Shown: one piece after another, positions 5,952-12,763 of the stretch
How the letters are laid out: each line of letters opens with the position of its first letter
Position numbering within the stretch: the stretch's first letter is position 1
NCBI GenBank assembly: GCA_041648495.1
Contig: JBAZOW010000056.1
Coordinates: forward strand, 1 to 14,892
Length of the DNA: 14,892 bases
Reading direction: 5' to 3'
Origin: Patulibacter sp041648495
GTDB taxonomy: Bacteria; Actinomycetota; Thermoleophilia; Solirubrobacterales; Solirubrobacteraceae
Notes under the pieces: generated by a model
The model's input: the letters and a program-made list of their open reading frames with translations, nothing else
What the model was told of the DNA's origin: nothing
The model's database searches: none
Made by a program: the position numbers and the translations under genes

Positions 5952-6650
5952 GTTATTGTCGTGTTCGGCGCTGGGCGAGGCCTTGGTGCTGCAGTTGCCC
6001 GACGGTTCGGGCGCGAAGGCTTCGATGTCGCACTCGTCGCGCGGCGCCCCGAGCCTCTCACCGCGCTGGCCGACGAGCTGGCTGCCGACGGCGTCACCGC
6101 ACGCGCGTTTCCCGCCGATCTCTCCAATCGCCGAGCAGCGCAGGGTGTCGTCGAAGGCATCCGCAAGGAGATGGGACGCATCGACACCATCTACTACGGT
6201 CCCGTCGGGCCCGAGGTCGGCTTCACCCCCGCGCGGCAGCTCACCTCCACCGAGCTGCGAGCCAACCTGGAGCTGCTGGCGCTTACCCCGGTCGACATCG
6301 TCCAGGCCGTGCTTCCGGAGATGATCGACCGAGGCAGCGGGGCGATGTTGTTCGGTCTCGGAGCGTCCGCCGCACACCCCATGCCCGACCTCAGCGGTGC
6401 CGGCCCGGCGATGGCCGCCGCCCGCAACTACGTCCACAGCCTGGCCGCCGAACTGTCCGCCCACGGAATCCACGTCGGATCCCTACTGATCTCGGCCATG
6501 ATCAAAGGCAGTGCCGCGTACGCAACGCTGACCGGCGGCGACGACTCGGCGGCCATCCCCTTCCCCGTCGTAGAACCCGACACGCTCGCCCAGGCGCTCT
6601 GGACGATGGCCGCGAACGGCTCGCCCCTCGAGACCCACCTCCCCTCCTAG
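5943..6650 (+). CDS. Atypical short-chain dehydrogenase, catalytic Tyr/Lys missing
   Basis: A 235-residue Rossmann protein. The cofactor loop GAGRGLG (residues 9-15) and ARR after the second strand (33-35) suggest NADP(H). N108 (RANLELLA) fits the conserved SDR Asn and S142 (GLGAS) the catalytic Ser. Counting 13 residues on from S142 lands on P155 instead of Tyr, and the expected Lys is A159 (GPAMAAARNY). The usual NNAG motif is replaced by YGPVG. It may therefore bind a nucleotide without classical oxidoreductase activity, or use another mechanism. ATG 5943 lies inside a perfect operator-like palindrome and seven bases after TATAAA. It is probably controlled by the divergent TetR regulator. 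Substrate unknown. Confidence 0.88.
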   Translation: MPQVIVVFGAGRGLGAAVARRFGREGFDVALVARRPEPLTALADELAADGVTARAFPADLSNRRAAQGVVEGIRKEMGRIDTIYYGPVGPEVGFTPARQLTSTELRANLELLALTPVDIVQAVLPEMIDRGSGAMLFGLGASAAHPMPDLSGAGPAMAAARNYVHSLAAELSAHGIHVGSLLISAMIKGSAAYATLTGGDDSAAIPFPVVEPDTLAQALWTMAANGSPLETHLPS

Positions 6651-6760
6651 CCCTCGCGCCGGCCCGCTGCGCCTGCCGAATCGCCAAGGTGTCGATGAGC
6701 GGCCCGCCCCACGCTCCAGGCCCTCCATCGCGTCCAGTAGGCGACGTGCGTGGCGTGCAG

Positions 6761-6784
6761 GTCTGCCGGCCGGGGCCGGCAGAC
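6761..6784. terminator. Very stable GC hairpin between convergent genes
   Basis: GTCTGCCGGCC (6761-6771) and GGCCGGCAGAC (6774-6784) are perfect inverted arms (ten pairs with a four-base loop). It lies 14 bases past the stop of the minus secreted gene (6799) and about 110 bases past the SDR stop. It probably terminates the minus gene and may also stop SDR transcripts. There is no T-tract. Confidence 0.65.
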
Positions 6785-6798
6785 GCGTGCCCCGCGGC

Positions 6799-7554
6799 TC
6801 AGTTGCCGAGCCGGTGGTACGCGCCGTCGGCGAACTGCACCGCCGTCGCCGCCGATCCGTTGCAGGAGCCGAACATGTCGCTGCTGACGTAGCGGCCGTT
6901 GGTGCCGACGCCGTTGGCCTTGCGGAACGTCGGCGGACCGAACACGATCTCGCTGCGCGGGAACGGGCCGCAGGTTGCGGAGTAGATCGACGACTGGTCG
7001 TAGAGCGAACTGTCCAGCTGGAGGCCGCGCTGCGGGACCCGGATCGTCCCGACGTGGAAGCGCGGCCCGTTCTTCACCTGGAAATAGCTGTCGAACTGGG
7101 TGATGGGCCCGTTGAGGGACGCCGAGATCTGCTGCAGCCGGTAGGTCTTGCCCCCGAGCGCGGTGGAGAACGGCACCCGGCACAGCATTGAGTACTCCCC
7201 CGGCGTCGGTTCCCACAGCGGATCGCACGACCCGCCGGCGGCCGGGGTCCCCGTCGGCACGCCGATCTTGGTCCGGATCTGCGTGACGAAGAGCCGGCTG
7301 CCGTCCGCGTTGACCAGGATCGACGCGTACCAGTCGCCCACGCGTACGCCGCCCGATGCTCCGACCAGGCCGCCGCTGGCGTTCCAGGCCATCGGCTGGG
7401 TCGCCCGGACGAACGAGAAATCCTGCCCGATCTGCGCGTACGGGGTTCCTGACGGGTCGAGCCGGAAGAAGCTCCGGGTGGCGGCAGAGGCCGTGGCGGC
7501 GCTCGAGACGACGATCAGGCCGAGCGCGACGGCCAGCGCGATGGGACGTTTCAT
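6799..7554 (-). CDS. Secreted protein of unknown function with four cysteines
   Basis: A 251-residue protein with a clean Sec signal: MKRPIALAVALGLIVVSSAA, cleavage likely after ASA at residue 24. The mature part is beta-rich with aromatic and Asn/Gly-rich segments and four cysteines (C110, C125, C195, C231), enough for two disulfides. No enzyme motif is visible. ATG 7554 is chosen because GGAG (7560-7563, minus strand) lies five bases upstream and because the signal peptide begins there; the frame extends seven codons further. TATGTT on the minus strand at 7588-7593 could be its -10. It converges on the SDR gene with a hairpin between. Confidence 0.82.
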   Translation of the reverse strand: MKRPIALAVALGLIVVSSAATASAATRSFFRLDPSGTPYAQIGQDFSFVRATQPMAWNASGGLVGASGGVRVGDWYASILVNADGSRLFVTQIRTKIGVPTGTPAAGGSCDPLWEPTPGEYSMLCRVPFSTALGGKTYRLQQISASLNGPITQFDSYFQVKNGPRFHVGTIRVPQRGLQLDSSLYDQSSIYSATCGPFPRSEIVFGPPTFRKANGVGTNGRYVSSDMFGSCNGSAATAVQFADGAYHRLGN

Positions 7555-7559
7555 GGGGG

Positions 7560-7564
7560 CTCCG
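7560..7564 (-). promoter_or_regulatory. Ribosome binding site fixing the start at 7554
   Basis: CGGAG on the minus strand lies five bases before ATG 7554, selecting it over the GTG or ATG codons upstream. Confidence 0.6.
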
Positions 7565-7729
7565 TTCGGGGACAACGAACCGCCACGAACATACTGGCTT
7601 TCCCCTCAATTTTGTGGACGGTGTAGCCAACGACCTGGGTCCGCAGATCGAACCCGATGCCGCCCAACGCCGAGCCCCGCCCACGCGGCCGGCCAACCGC
7701 CGTTCAGACGGGCTGCGAACATCAGCCAG

Positions 7730-8146
7730 ATGGAGTCGGTTCCAGCTTCGAGCGCGGTGTACTCGGGCGGATGCCTGTGCGCCGGCGTTCGATACCGGGC
7801 ATCGAGCGGCCCGATCAACGAGCGGGTCTGTCATTGCTGGCGTTGTCAACGGGTGCTTGGCGCAGCGTTCAACGCCCGCCTGCTGTTTGCAGCGGCTGAC
7901 CTCCAAGTCGACGGATACCCCCGGTGGCACCAGATCAGCGCATCGCTGGAGGCCGGCTCGTGCGAATCCTGCGGCTCGACGCTCTTGATGCGCCGCACGT
8001 CAGCCGCGACGATCTCGGTCCTGGCCGGCTCGTTGGACCGGCCCGACCTCTTCGAGCCGACGATGCACGTTCACACCGCGTCGATGCAAGCTTGGATCCA
8101 CCTCACCGACGGGCTGCCGCGCCACGCTGGCGCCCCGCCCTGCTGA
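7730..8146 (+). CDS. GFA-family zinc protein (Gfa/CENP-V fold)
   Basis: A 138-residue protein with the full cysteine set of the GFA family (named after glutathione-dependent formaldehyde-activating enzyme): C15-x-C17 in GGCLCAGVRY, C34-x-C36-x2-C39 in VCHCWRCQ, and C78-x2-C81-G in SCESCGS. These bind zinc in a small beta fold. HVHTASMQAWIHLTDGLPRH matches the family's C-terminal end. Most members have no proven substrate, so a formaldehyde role should not be assumed. ATG 7730 starts the protein 14 residues before the first Cys, as is usual, although no Shine-Dalgarno or clear promoter precedes it. The much longer open frame upstream (from 7148) overlaps the minus secreted gene and is not used. 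Confidence 0.9.
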   Translation: MESVPASSAVYSGGCLCAGVRYRASSGPINERVCHCWRCQRVLGAAFNARLLFAAADLQVDGYPRWHQISASLEAGSCESCGSTLLMRRTSAATISVLAGSLDRPDLFEPTMHVHTASMQAWIHLTDGLPRHAGAPPC

Positions 8147-8180
8147 TCGCCGGCAGCACGCCTTCCGCACCGCCGCGAAG

Positions 8181-8229
8181 GGCCCGACGGGCCGGGGAGG
8201 TTTCCCGGGGGCCGTTTCTCAAACCTCCC
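8181..8229. terminator. Candidate bidirectional terminator between convergent genes
   Basis: Two hairpins are possible: GGCCCGACGGGCC (8181-8193), and GGGAGGTTT (8195-8203) pairing with AAACCTCCC (8221-8229) over nine bases with a 17-base loop. The second takes in the stop codon of the minus acetyltransferase gene (8219-8221). Together they lie between convergent stops at 8146 and 8219. Confidence 0.5.
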
Positions 8230-8797
8230 GAATCATCCGCGCCGGGTTCCCAGCTACCAGCGTCCTCGGCGGGACGTCCTTGGTGACGATGGCGCCGGCC
8301 GCGACCACGGCGTCCTCGCCAACGGTGACGCCCTGCAGGACCGTCGCGCCGGCGGCGATCCAGACACCGCGCTCGATGCGGATCGGCGCCAGCGTGATCT
8401 GCGAGCGGCGCGTCGCCGGGTCGACCGGATGACCCGAGCTGATCAGGTGCACGTTCGGGCCGATCATCACGTCGTCGCCGATCGTGATGCCGCCGAGGTC
8501 CATCGCGGTGCACCCGTGGTTGACGAAGACGTTGCGACCGAACCGCAGGTTGCGCCCGCCGTCGGTGTGGAACGGCGGCAGCACGCGCACCGTCGGGTCG
8601 AGCTCGTGGCCGGTCAGCTCGCTCAGCAGCGCACGAACGGCGTCGAGATCACCGGGCGGGAGCGCGTTGATCCGACCCACGATCCCCCACGCCCGCTGGA
8701 TTTCGGCGTACATCGCGCGGGACTCCGGGGTCTTGGCCTGCACCGCGGTACGACCTCGAGCGGACGCCGGAGTTTCGCGATCGGTCGGGTCAGGCAC
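8219..8797 (-). CDS. Sugar O-acetyltransferase, left-handed beta-helix (maltose/galactoside type)
   Basis: A 192-residue acetyl-CoA-dependent hexapeptide acetyltransferase of the MAT/GAT type. The N-terminal helices (residues 24-65, YAEIQRAWGIVGRINALP) match the mac domain. The hexapeptide coils start at about residue 84: NHGCTAMDLGGITIGDDV and IGPNVHLISSGHPVDPATRR, with H123 the catalytic His of the family. They end in the typical GAIVTKDVPPRTLVAGNPA. GTG 8797 is the furthest start and adds a Thr/Arg-rich tail; ATG 8713, with GGAG about nine bases upstream, is an alternative. It follows the YdeI-like gene by 61 bases on the same strand and may share its transcript. The sugar substrate cannot be read from sequence. 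Confidence 0.88.
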   Translation of the reverse strand: MPDPTDRETPASARGRTAVQAKTPESRAMYAEIQRAWGIVGRINALPPGDLDAVRALLSELTGHELDPTVRVLPPFHTDGGRNLRFGRNVFVNHGCTAMDLGGITIGDDVMIGPNVHLISSGHPVDPATRRSQITLAPIRIERGVWIAAGATVLQGVTVGEDAVVAAGAIVTKDVPPRTLVAGNPARMIREV

Positions 8798-8858
8798 GGC
8801 GGGGAGTCTGCCGACGCGGTCGGATGTCGATCGGGTCCGATCGACTCCCTCCGTCGGC

Positions 8859-9440
8859 TCACTGCGGATGCGGCGTCTCCCCGCGACCGAGCATCGCGAC
8901 TAGCCGATCCAGCCGGCGTTGCCTGGTCTCCGGAGTTCGTGCCGTGGTGATCCGGTGCAGCACCGCGTACCGGTTCTGGCTGTTGAGCGTGGCGAACATC
9001 GTCCGGGCGGCCTGATCCCGGTCGAGGGCAGCCGTCAGATCGTCCGGGACCTCGATCGTCGCGGACCCCGCGTAGGCTGCGTCCCAGCGTCCGTCGGCTT
9101 TGGCGCGTTCGACTTCTTCGACACCCCGAGGCCGCATCCGCCCTTCGTCGACGAGACGGCCGACGTGCTCCACGTTGCGCTTGGACCACATGCTGCGCAC
9201 GCGGCGGGGCGTGAATCGCCGCAGGTACGTCGCGTCGTCGACGGACTTCGTCTGGCCGTCGATCCAGCCGCTGCACAGCGCCTCGTCGAGCGCCTGCGCG
9301 TAGGTCAACGACGTCGGCGTCGTCGTGCCCTTCTTGGCGAGCGTCAGCCACACGCCGTCGGAGTCGTGCTCACGAGCGTCGAGCCATGCGCGCCACGCGC
9401 CGACGTCCGCGACGACCAGCACGTCCCTGCGTTCGTCCAT
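8859..9440 (-). CDS. YdeI/OmdA-family protein
   Basis: A 193-residue protein of the YdeI / OmpD-associated (OmdA) family. Conserved blocks visible: AWRAWLDAREHDSDGVWL near the N-terminus, LTYAQALDEALCSGWIDGQ (residues 45-63), and YLRRFTPRR with SMWSKRNV (72-90). C-terminal helices from AAYAGSATIEVPDDL and a Arg-rich end (TRQRRLDRLV) match the second half. Family members are small cytoplasmic proteins with no firm biochemical role. ATG 9440 is chosen over the upstream GTG 9506 because TATGAT lies exactly six bases before it (leaderless) and because family proteins begin close to AWRAWL. The next gene on the strand is the acetyltransferase. Confidence 0.9.
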   Translation of the reverse strand: MDERRDVLVVADVGAWRAWLDAREHDSDGVWLTLAKKGTTTPTSLTYAQALDEALCSGWIDGQTKSVDDATYLRRFTPRRVRSMWSKRNVEHVGRLVDEGRMRPRGVEEVERAKADGRWDAAYAGSATIEVPDDLTAALDRDQAARTMFATLNSQNRYAVLHRITTARTPETRQRRLDRLVAMLGRGETPHPQ

Positions 9441-9446
9441 CGGGCG

Positions 9447-9452
9447 ATCATA
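9447..9452 (-). promoter_or_regulatory. -10 box of leaderless promoter, YdeI-like gene
   Basis: TATGAT on the minus strand (five of six matches to TATAAT) lies six bases before ATG 9440. Confidence 0.6.
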
Positions 9453-9567
9453 GGTCCGGAACGCCTCCGCGGACCGCCGTGGCGGCGCAGCCAAGCCGCT
9501 CGTCACGGATCGAGCGGCGAAACGGATACCGGTGGAATCACCGATGCGGGTCCCCGACCCTCGCTCC

Positions 9568-9573
9568 TAGGTT
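9568..9573 (+). promoter_or_regulatory. -10 box of leaderless promoter, Lys-rich secreted protein
   Basis: TAGGTT lies six bases before ATG 9580 and no Shine-Dalgarno sequence is present in between. No clear -35 element is visible. Confidence 0.45.
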
Positions 9574-9579
9574 GCGTCC

Positions 9580-10380
9580 ATGCGCCTTCGAGTCCCCCTG
9601 CGTCCGGTCCTTGCCGTCGGCATCGCGACCGCGATCGTCGGTCTCCCCCTCCCCGCAACCGCGACCGATAGCGGCGCCGCGATCGTCCCCAAGAAGAGCA
9701 AGAAGCCGAGCACCACCAAGAAGAAGGCGAAGAAGAAGCGCGCGCGTCAGGGTCGATCGGCGCCGAAGCAGGAGAAGACCACCGGCACCGTCAGCGCGTC
9801 GTGGTCGGTCACCCGATCCGGCGAGCTCAGGAACGGCATCGAGAGCGAGACGGTGACGGTGAAGGTCAAGGACGGGAAGGTCACGTTCCCCGACGCGACG
9901 GGGTCTACAGCGCAGGGCACCGCCGACGTCACGATCCTCTACGAGGCGAAGTTCAGCACCGACGATCGCTCGTGGCACGCGGGCTGCGACCGCGAGGAGC
10001 GTACGTCCACCGCGACGTTCCACGAGACCCACCCGATCTACGTCTACGGGACCACCCGCCGAACGGTCGGCGGCAAGGAGCAGCGGCTCGCCAACGGCTG
10101 GGGCGTCGAGGTCGCGTGGCTCGGGATCCGCAAGATGGGGCTGGTGACCACCGGCTATTTCCAGGACTGGGAGACCATCCTGATGCAGAACTGCCTGACC
10201 ACGCCGATCAGCGAGCCGCTCGGTCACTGGGGTCCGCAGTTCGTCGCGACGCTCGGCGTCACCGGCAGCCTCAACGGCGGCGGCAGGGGCGTGCTGCTGA
10301 CCCAGGCCCAGAGCGGGTCGGAGCAGACCGGGAAGGCCGACGGGCGGATCAGCTTCTCGGCGTCGGTCGAGAAGCGCTGA
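9580..10380 (+). CDS. Secreted protein with Lys-rich linker, unknown function
   Basis: A 266-residue protein. The Sec signal covers residues 1-28 (basic start MRLR, core VLAVGIATAIVGLPLPATA). A strongly basic, unstructured linker follows (about 38-66: KKSKKPSTTKKKAKKKRARQ), then a beta-rich domain (about 70-266) with two cysteines, C136 (WHAGCDRE) and C205 (LMQNCLTT), likely one disulfide. The basic stretch could hold it on anionic wall polymers or membrane lipids; this is inference. The end (GRISFSASVEKR) is a clean final strand. I recognise no family. It starts 139 bases from the divergent YdeI-like gene, and a hairpin terminator follows. Confidence 0.82.
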   Translation: MRLRVPLRPVLAVGIATAIVGLPLPATATDSGAAIVPKKSKKPSTTKKKAKKKRARQGRSAPKQEKTTGTVSASWSVTRSGELRNGIESETVTVKVKDGKVTFPDATGSTAQGTADVTILYEAKFSTDDRSWHAGCDREERTSTATFHETHPIYVYGTTRRTVGGKEQRLANGWGVEVAWLGIRKMGLVTTGYFQDWETILMQNCLTTPISEPLGHWGPQFVATLGVTGSLNGGGRGVLLTQAQSGSEQTGKADGRISFSASVEKR

Positions 10381-10411
10381 GGACTCCCCTCTCTACGTCG
10401 AGGGGTGGTCC
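10381..10411. terminator. Bidirectional terminator hairpin
   Basis: GGAC (10381-10384) and CCCCTC (10386-10391) pair with GAGGGG (10400-10405) and GTCC (10408-10411), with a one-on-two-base bulge and an eight-base loop. It sits directly after the stop at 10380 and ten bases beyond the stop of the minus gene (10421), so it can serve both convergent genes. Confidence 0.65.
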
Positions 10412-10420
10412 TGCGCTCAG

Positions 10421-11011
10421 CTAGTCGCCCGACCGGTCCCGCGTCGCGATCCCCGGATAGTCGACGACCAGGCCGGACGCGTCGTAGGTCAGCGTGCACG
10501 CGAAGTCGAAGGTCGAGGACACGTAGGCGAAGCGGATCTCCGTCTCCGTACGGTCGAGCAGGCGGTACTTCTGTTCCAGCCGCAGGACGCTTAGGTCCTC
10601 GGCGCGGACGAACGCCGCCGGTACCGACTGCGTCTCGTCGAGCCGAAGGTCGAGGCGGTGGACCGGGAGCGCGTTCGTGACCGCGGACGACTCGAAATCG
10701 ACGTCGACGCAGCCCGTGAGCTCGGGGCGCAGAGTGCCGTCGACGAACCAGTGATCGTCCTCGGTTCGCCGCAGCTCCGTCCGTTGCTCGCCCCCGGCGG
10801 TCGCCGATGTGGCCTCGACCCGCCGCGTCTGCCAATCGCGATCGAGCTCGACGCGGTACCCGACCGACCACGCCACGGCGTCCTCGACCGCGGTGGTGTG
10901 GCCACGCAGCAGATGCCCGTCCCCATGCGGGGCGTAGAACAGCACCTCGAACCCCGATCGCACGTCGAGATGACGCCACGAGGCGACGTCGGGGAACGGG
11001 GCGAGGTCCAC
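10421..11011 (-). CDS. Putative glycolipid-binding family protein (DUF1089 type)
   Basis: A 196-residue protein of the putative glycolipid-binding family. Conserved features seen: WRHLDVRSGFEVLFY at the start, GYRVELDRDWQTRRV (residues 51-65), TGCVDVDFESSAVTNALPVH (99-118), the run of RLDLRLD, LEQKYRLLD, and the closing GLVVDYPG (180-187). The fold is a beta-barrel-like sheet. The family is named from structural resemblance, and lipid binding is not proven for most members. GTG 11011 is chosen because TACGCT lies six bases upstream and the family starts close to the WR motif. It follows the DUF2867-like gene by 20 bases on the same strand, so the two may be co-transcribed in addition to this internal promoter. 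Confidence 0.85.
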   Translation of the reverse strand: MDLAPFPDVASWRHLDVRSGFEVLFYAPHGDGHLLRGHTTAVEDAVAWSVGYRVELDRDWQTRRVEATSATAGGEQRTELRRTEDDHWFVDGTLRPELTGCVDVDFESSAVTNALPVHRLDLRLDETQSVPAAFVRAEDLSVLRLEQKYRLLDRTETEIRFAYVSSTFDFACTLTYDASGLVVDYPGIATRDRSGD

Positions 11012-11017
11012 GGCTCG

Positions 11018-11023
11018 AGCGTA
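11018..11023 (-). promoter_or_regulatory. -10 box of leaderless promoter, glycolipid-binding gene
   Basis: TACGCT on the minus strand lies six bases before GTG 11011, in the 20-base gap after the upstream gene. Any -35 contact would be inside that gene's 3' end. Confidence 0.5.
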
Positions 11024-11031
11024 TCCGAGAC

Positions 11032-11610
11032 CTACGCCCCCGCCGCTTCGGTCGCCGCACTCCGCCGCAGCCGCCACGCCGCCAGCGAGAACCCGGCCGC
11101 CATCAGCCTGCGGTGGACCGGGGCGGCGATGAGCCAGGCTCCGCGGCCCGCCGGGGTATCGAGCTGGACGAACGTCGCGAAGACCGTCTCCTGCTCGTCG
11201 ATCTGCGCGACCACGCGGGCCTGCAGGCCGACGCGCCAGACCACGACCATGCGGGCGGAGCGGTGATCGTTGATCTCGACGGGGCATCCGAAGACGTGAC
11301 CCGGGGACGGGTCGGGAGCGAGCTGGGCACCGAACAGCCTCCAGGCCATGCGGGTCAGGCGCATGATCGGTACGGGTGCCTCCTCGAACATCGTGTGCAG
11401 CCACCGCTCGGCGGAGTGCGCGCCCGACGTCTGGGTCACGCGGTAGGCGTCGGCGTAGTCGACCCGGGCGAGGTCGACGTCCCGCCGCAGCTGCGGCGGG
11501 ACCGCGATCCGCCAGGCCGCGCGGGGCCACCGCCGGTGCATCCGGGATCGCGCCGCGCCGCCCGCTGGTCGATCGCCCGGAGCGCTGGGGGTGGTTGGGC
11601 GTGAGTCCAC
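11032..11610 (-). CDS. DUF2867-like protein, function unknown
   Basis: A 192-residue protein. Residues 45-170 resemble DUF2867, a domain usually seen as a small single protein or fused behind SDR proteins: VDYADAYRV, HSAERWLHTMFEEAPVPIMR, FGCPVEINDHRSARMVVVWR, then ETVFATFVQLD and the ending APVHRRLM-AAGF. Strands alternate with helices as in START/SRPBCC-type pockets, which would suit a small hydrophobic ligand. Residues 1-40 are Arg/Pro-rich and probably disordered. GTG 11610 is supported by GAGGAG five bases upstream; ATG 11541 is a weaker alternative with no ribosome site. The family call comes from pattern memory and is moderate. Confidence 0.7.
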   Translation of the reverse strand: MDSRPTTPSAPGDRPAGGAARSRMHRRWPRAAWRIAVPPQLRRDVDLARVDYADAYRVTQTSGAHSAERWLHTMFEEAPVPIMRLTRMAWRLFGAQLAPDPSPGHVFGCPVEINDHRSARMVVVWRVGLQARVVAQIDEQETVFATFVQLDTPAGRGAWLIAAPVHRRLMAAGFSLAAWRLRRSAATEAAGA

Positions 11611-11615
11611 GACTG

Positions 11616-11621
11616 CTCCTC
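11616..11621 (-). promoter_or_regulatory. Ribosome binding site, start 11610
   Basis: GAGGAG on the minus strand lies five bases before GTG 11610 and is abutted upstream by the hairpin 11621-11658. Confidence 0.65.
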
Positions 11622-11658
11622 GATCTACGACGTTCGATCGAGGGTACGCCGTAGATCG
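11621..11658 (-). promoter_or_regulatory. Inverted repeat touching the ribosome site of the 11610 gene
   Basis: CGATCTACG (11621-11629) and CGTAGATCG (11650-11658) form a nine-base perfect stem with a 20-base loop. The 3' arm on the minus strand ends at the first base of the Shine-Dalgarno sequence. It could be the terminator of the glycosyltransferase gene upstream (stop at 11672), a protein operator, or a leader hairpin. A ten-base palindrome TCGATATCGA (11656-11665) overlaps it. Confidence 0.45.
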
Positions 11659-11671
11659 ATATCGAGCAAGG

Positions 11672-12739
11672 TCATGGCCTGCGGAGCAGTCGTCCTGCTC
11701 CGCTGCGGAGCGCGCCCCGCAGCCGCCACCAGCCGCCGTCGTAGATCGCGGTCAGGGTGCGTCGCTGACGGTCGATCTCGGCCACGGCGTCGGCCAGGCG
11801 CTGCGCGTGGGCCTCGATCGTGCGCTGCTGCTGCTCGACGGTCGCGTTACGCTCGATGATCGTCGTCTCGCGTTCGCGGATCATCGCGTCGCGGTCCGCG
11901 ACGTCGGCGTCAAGCTGGACGATCAGCCGCTCGCGTTGCTCGAGCCAGGCTGCGGTCTCCTCGGCGTGTCGCGTCAGGTAGGCGTGGTGCTCGGCCAACG
12001 GGGCGTCGAGCAGGCTACGCGTCCGACGCAGCGCCGGTCGCAGCGCCCGCAACGACACCGGATCGCTGATCCTCTCCAACCACTCGGTGTTCTGGCGGAC
12101 CCGGTCCGGCCACGCCTGGACCCGGCCGGTGGCCTTGAAGTGCAGTACGGAGGGGTCGTCGAGCGCGGCGGGGCGGGCACCGGCGGCGAGCGCGCGCTTC
12201 CAGAGGTCCCAGTCCGCCCACCGCTCGATCGTGGCGTTCCAGCCGCCGATCGAGCGGACCAGCTCGGTCCGGACCGAGACGGAGGCCATCACGTTGGTGT
12301 TCGCCCGCTCGAAGGCGGACCGGAAGTACGGCACGCTCCAGTCGCGCCCGGCCCACTCCAGGCCGTCGTCGGGGGCGACGACGATCGCCGGCGTGGTGAC
12401 CAGATCGACGTCGCCCAACCCCCACCGCTCGTCGAGGCGTTCCAGGTGGTCGGGCAGCAGCAGGTCGTCGTCGGCCAGCCAGACGATCGCCTCCCCCGTG
12501 GCCCGCTCGAGCGCCACGTTGCGGTGGCCGTAGGCGTACCCGGCGCCCTTCGCCAGCTCGATCACGACGATCCGATCGTCCCCCAAGGCTCGAAGGGCCT
12601 CCTCCGTGCCGTCGGTGCAGCCGTCGCACGTGACGATGATCTCCTCCGGAGACCGCGTCTGCCGGAGCGCGCTGCGGACGGCGAGGACGACGGTCTCGCG
12701 CCGGTCGTGCGTCGGGATCGCCACCGTGAAGGTCGTCAT
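11672..12739 (-). CDS. GT2-family glycosyltransferase with coiled-coil tail
   Basis: A 355-residue GT-A fold enzyme. It opens with TFTVAIPTHDRRETVVLAV (nucleotide-sugar binding), has CDGCTDGTEEAL at 38-49 (the SxDGSxDGT block), LADDDLLL with the metal-binding Asp cluster D90-D92, and ERWADWDLWKRAL at 172-184, the acceptor-side block with D176/D178. After the catalytic domain (to about 250) comes a long coiled coil (about 257-330) rich in Glu/Arg/Gln heptads, and a tail AIYDGGWWRLRGALRSGAGR-type, amphipathic and basic, resembling the W-R-x-x-x-x-L-R tails of polysaccharide glycosyltransferases; it may touch the membrane. Donor and acceptor sugars are unknown. ATG 12739 begins right at the catalytic strand. 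It is divergent, by 24 bases, from the epimerase-like cupin, which suggests joint use in glycan synthesis. Confidence 0.92.
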   Translation of the reverse strand: MTTFTVAIPTHDRRETVVLAVRSALRQTRSPEEIIVTCDGCTDGTEEALRALGDDRIVVIELAKGAGYAYGHRNVALERATGEAIVWLADDDLLLPDHLERLDERWGLGDVDLVTTPAIVVAPDDGLEWAGRDWSVPYFRSAFERANTNVMASVSVRTELVRSIGGWNATIERWADWDLWKRALAAGARPAALDDPSVLHFKATGRVQAWPDRVRQNTEWLERISDPVSLRALRPALRRTRSLLDAPLAEHHAYLTRHAEETAAWLEQRERLIVQLDADVADRDAMIRERETTIIERNATVEQQQRTIEAHAQRLADAVAEIDRQRRTLTAIYDGGWWRLRGALRSGAGRLLRRP

Positions 12740-12747
12740 CGTCGCGA

Positions 12748-12757
12748 ACGCTACTCT
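12748..12757. promoter_or_regulatory. Overlapping divergent -10 boxes
   Basis: TACTCT (12752-12757, plus) lies six bases before ATG 12764. TAGCGT (12748-12753, minus) lies eight bases before ATG 12739. The two hexamers share two bases, and only 24 bases separate the start codons, so RNA polymerase can occupy only one promoter at a time. Confidence 0.5.
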
Positions 12758-12763
12758 GCGCCG

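Noticed and set aside
5936..6892. 318-residue plus-strand frame over the SDR
   Set aside because: Almost entirely Arg/Pro/Ser text; it is a shifted reading of the SDR gene, which has all Rossmann features.
7148..7729. Upstream extension of the GFA frame
   Set aside because: Antisense to the secreted protein; GFA proteins begin just before the first Cys pair, as at 7730.
6647..7930. 427-residue minus-strand frame
   Set aside because: Arg/Pro-rich shadow spanning the secreted gene and the antisense of the GFA gene.
11012..11530. Extension of the glycolipid-binding frame upstream of GTG 11011
   Set aside because: Overlaps the DUF2867-like gene out of frame; the text is Arg/Gly/Pro-rich.
11591..12763. 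Extension of the cupin frame, and the idea of a fused 565-residue protein
   Set aside because: It is antisense to the glycosyltransferase, whose motifs are unmistakable; the cupin has its own promoter and start at 12764.
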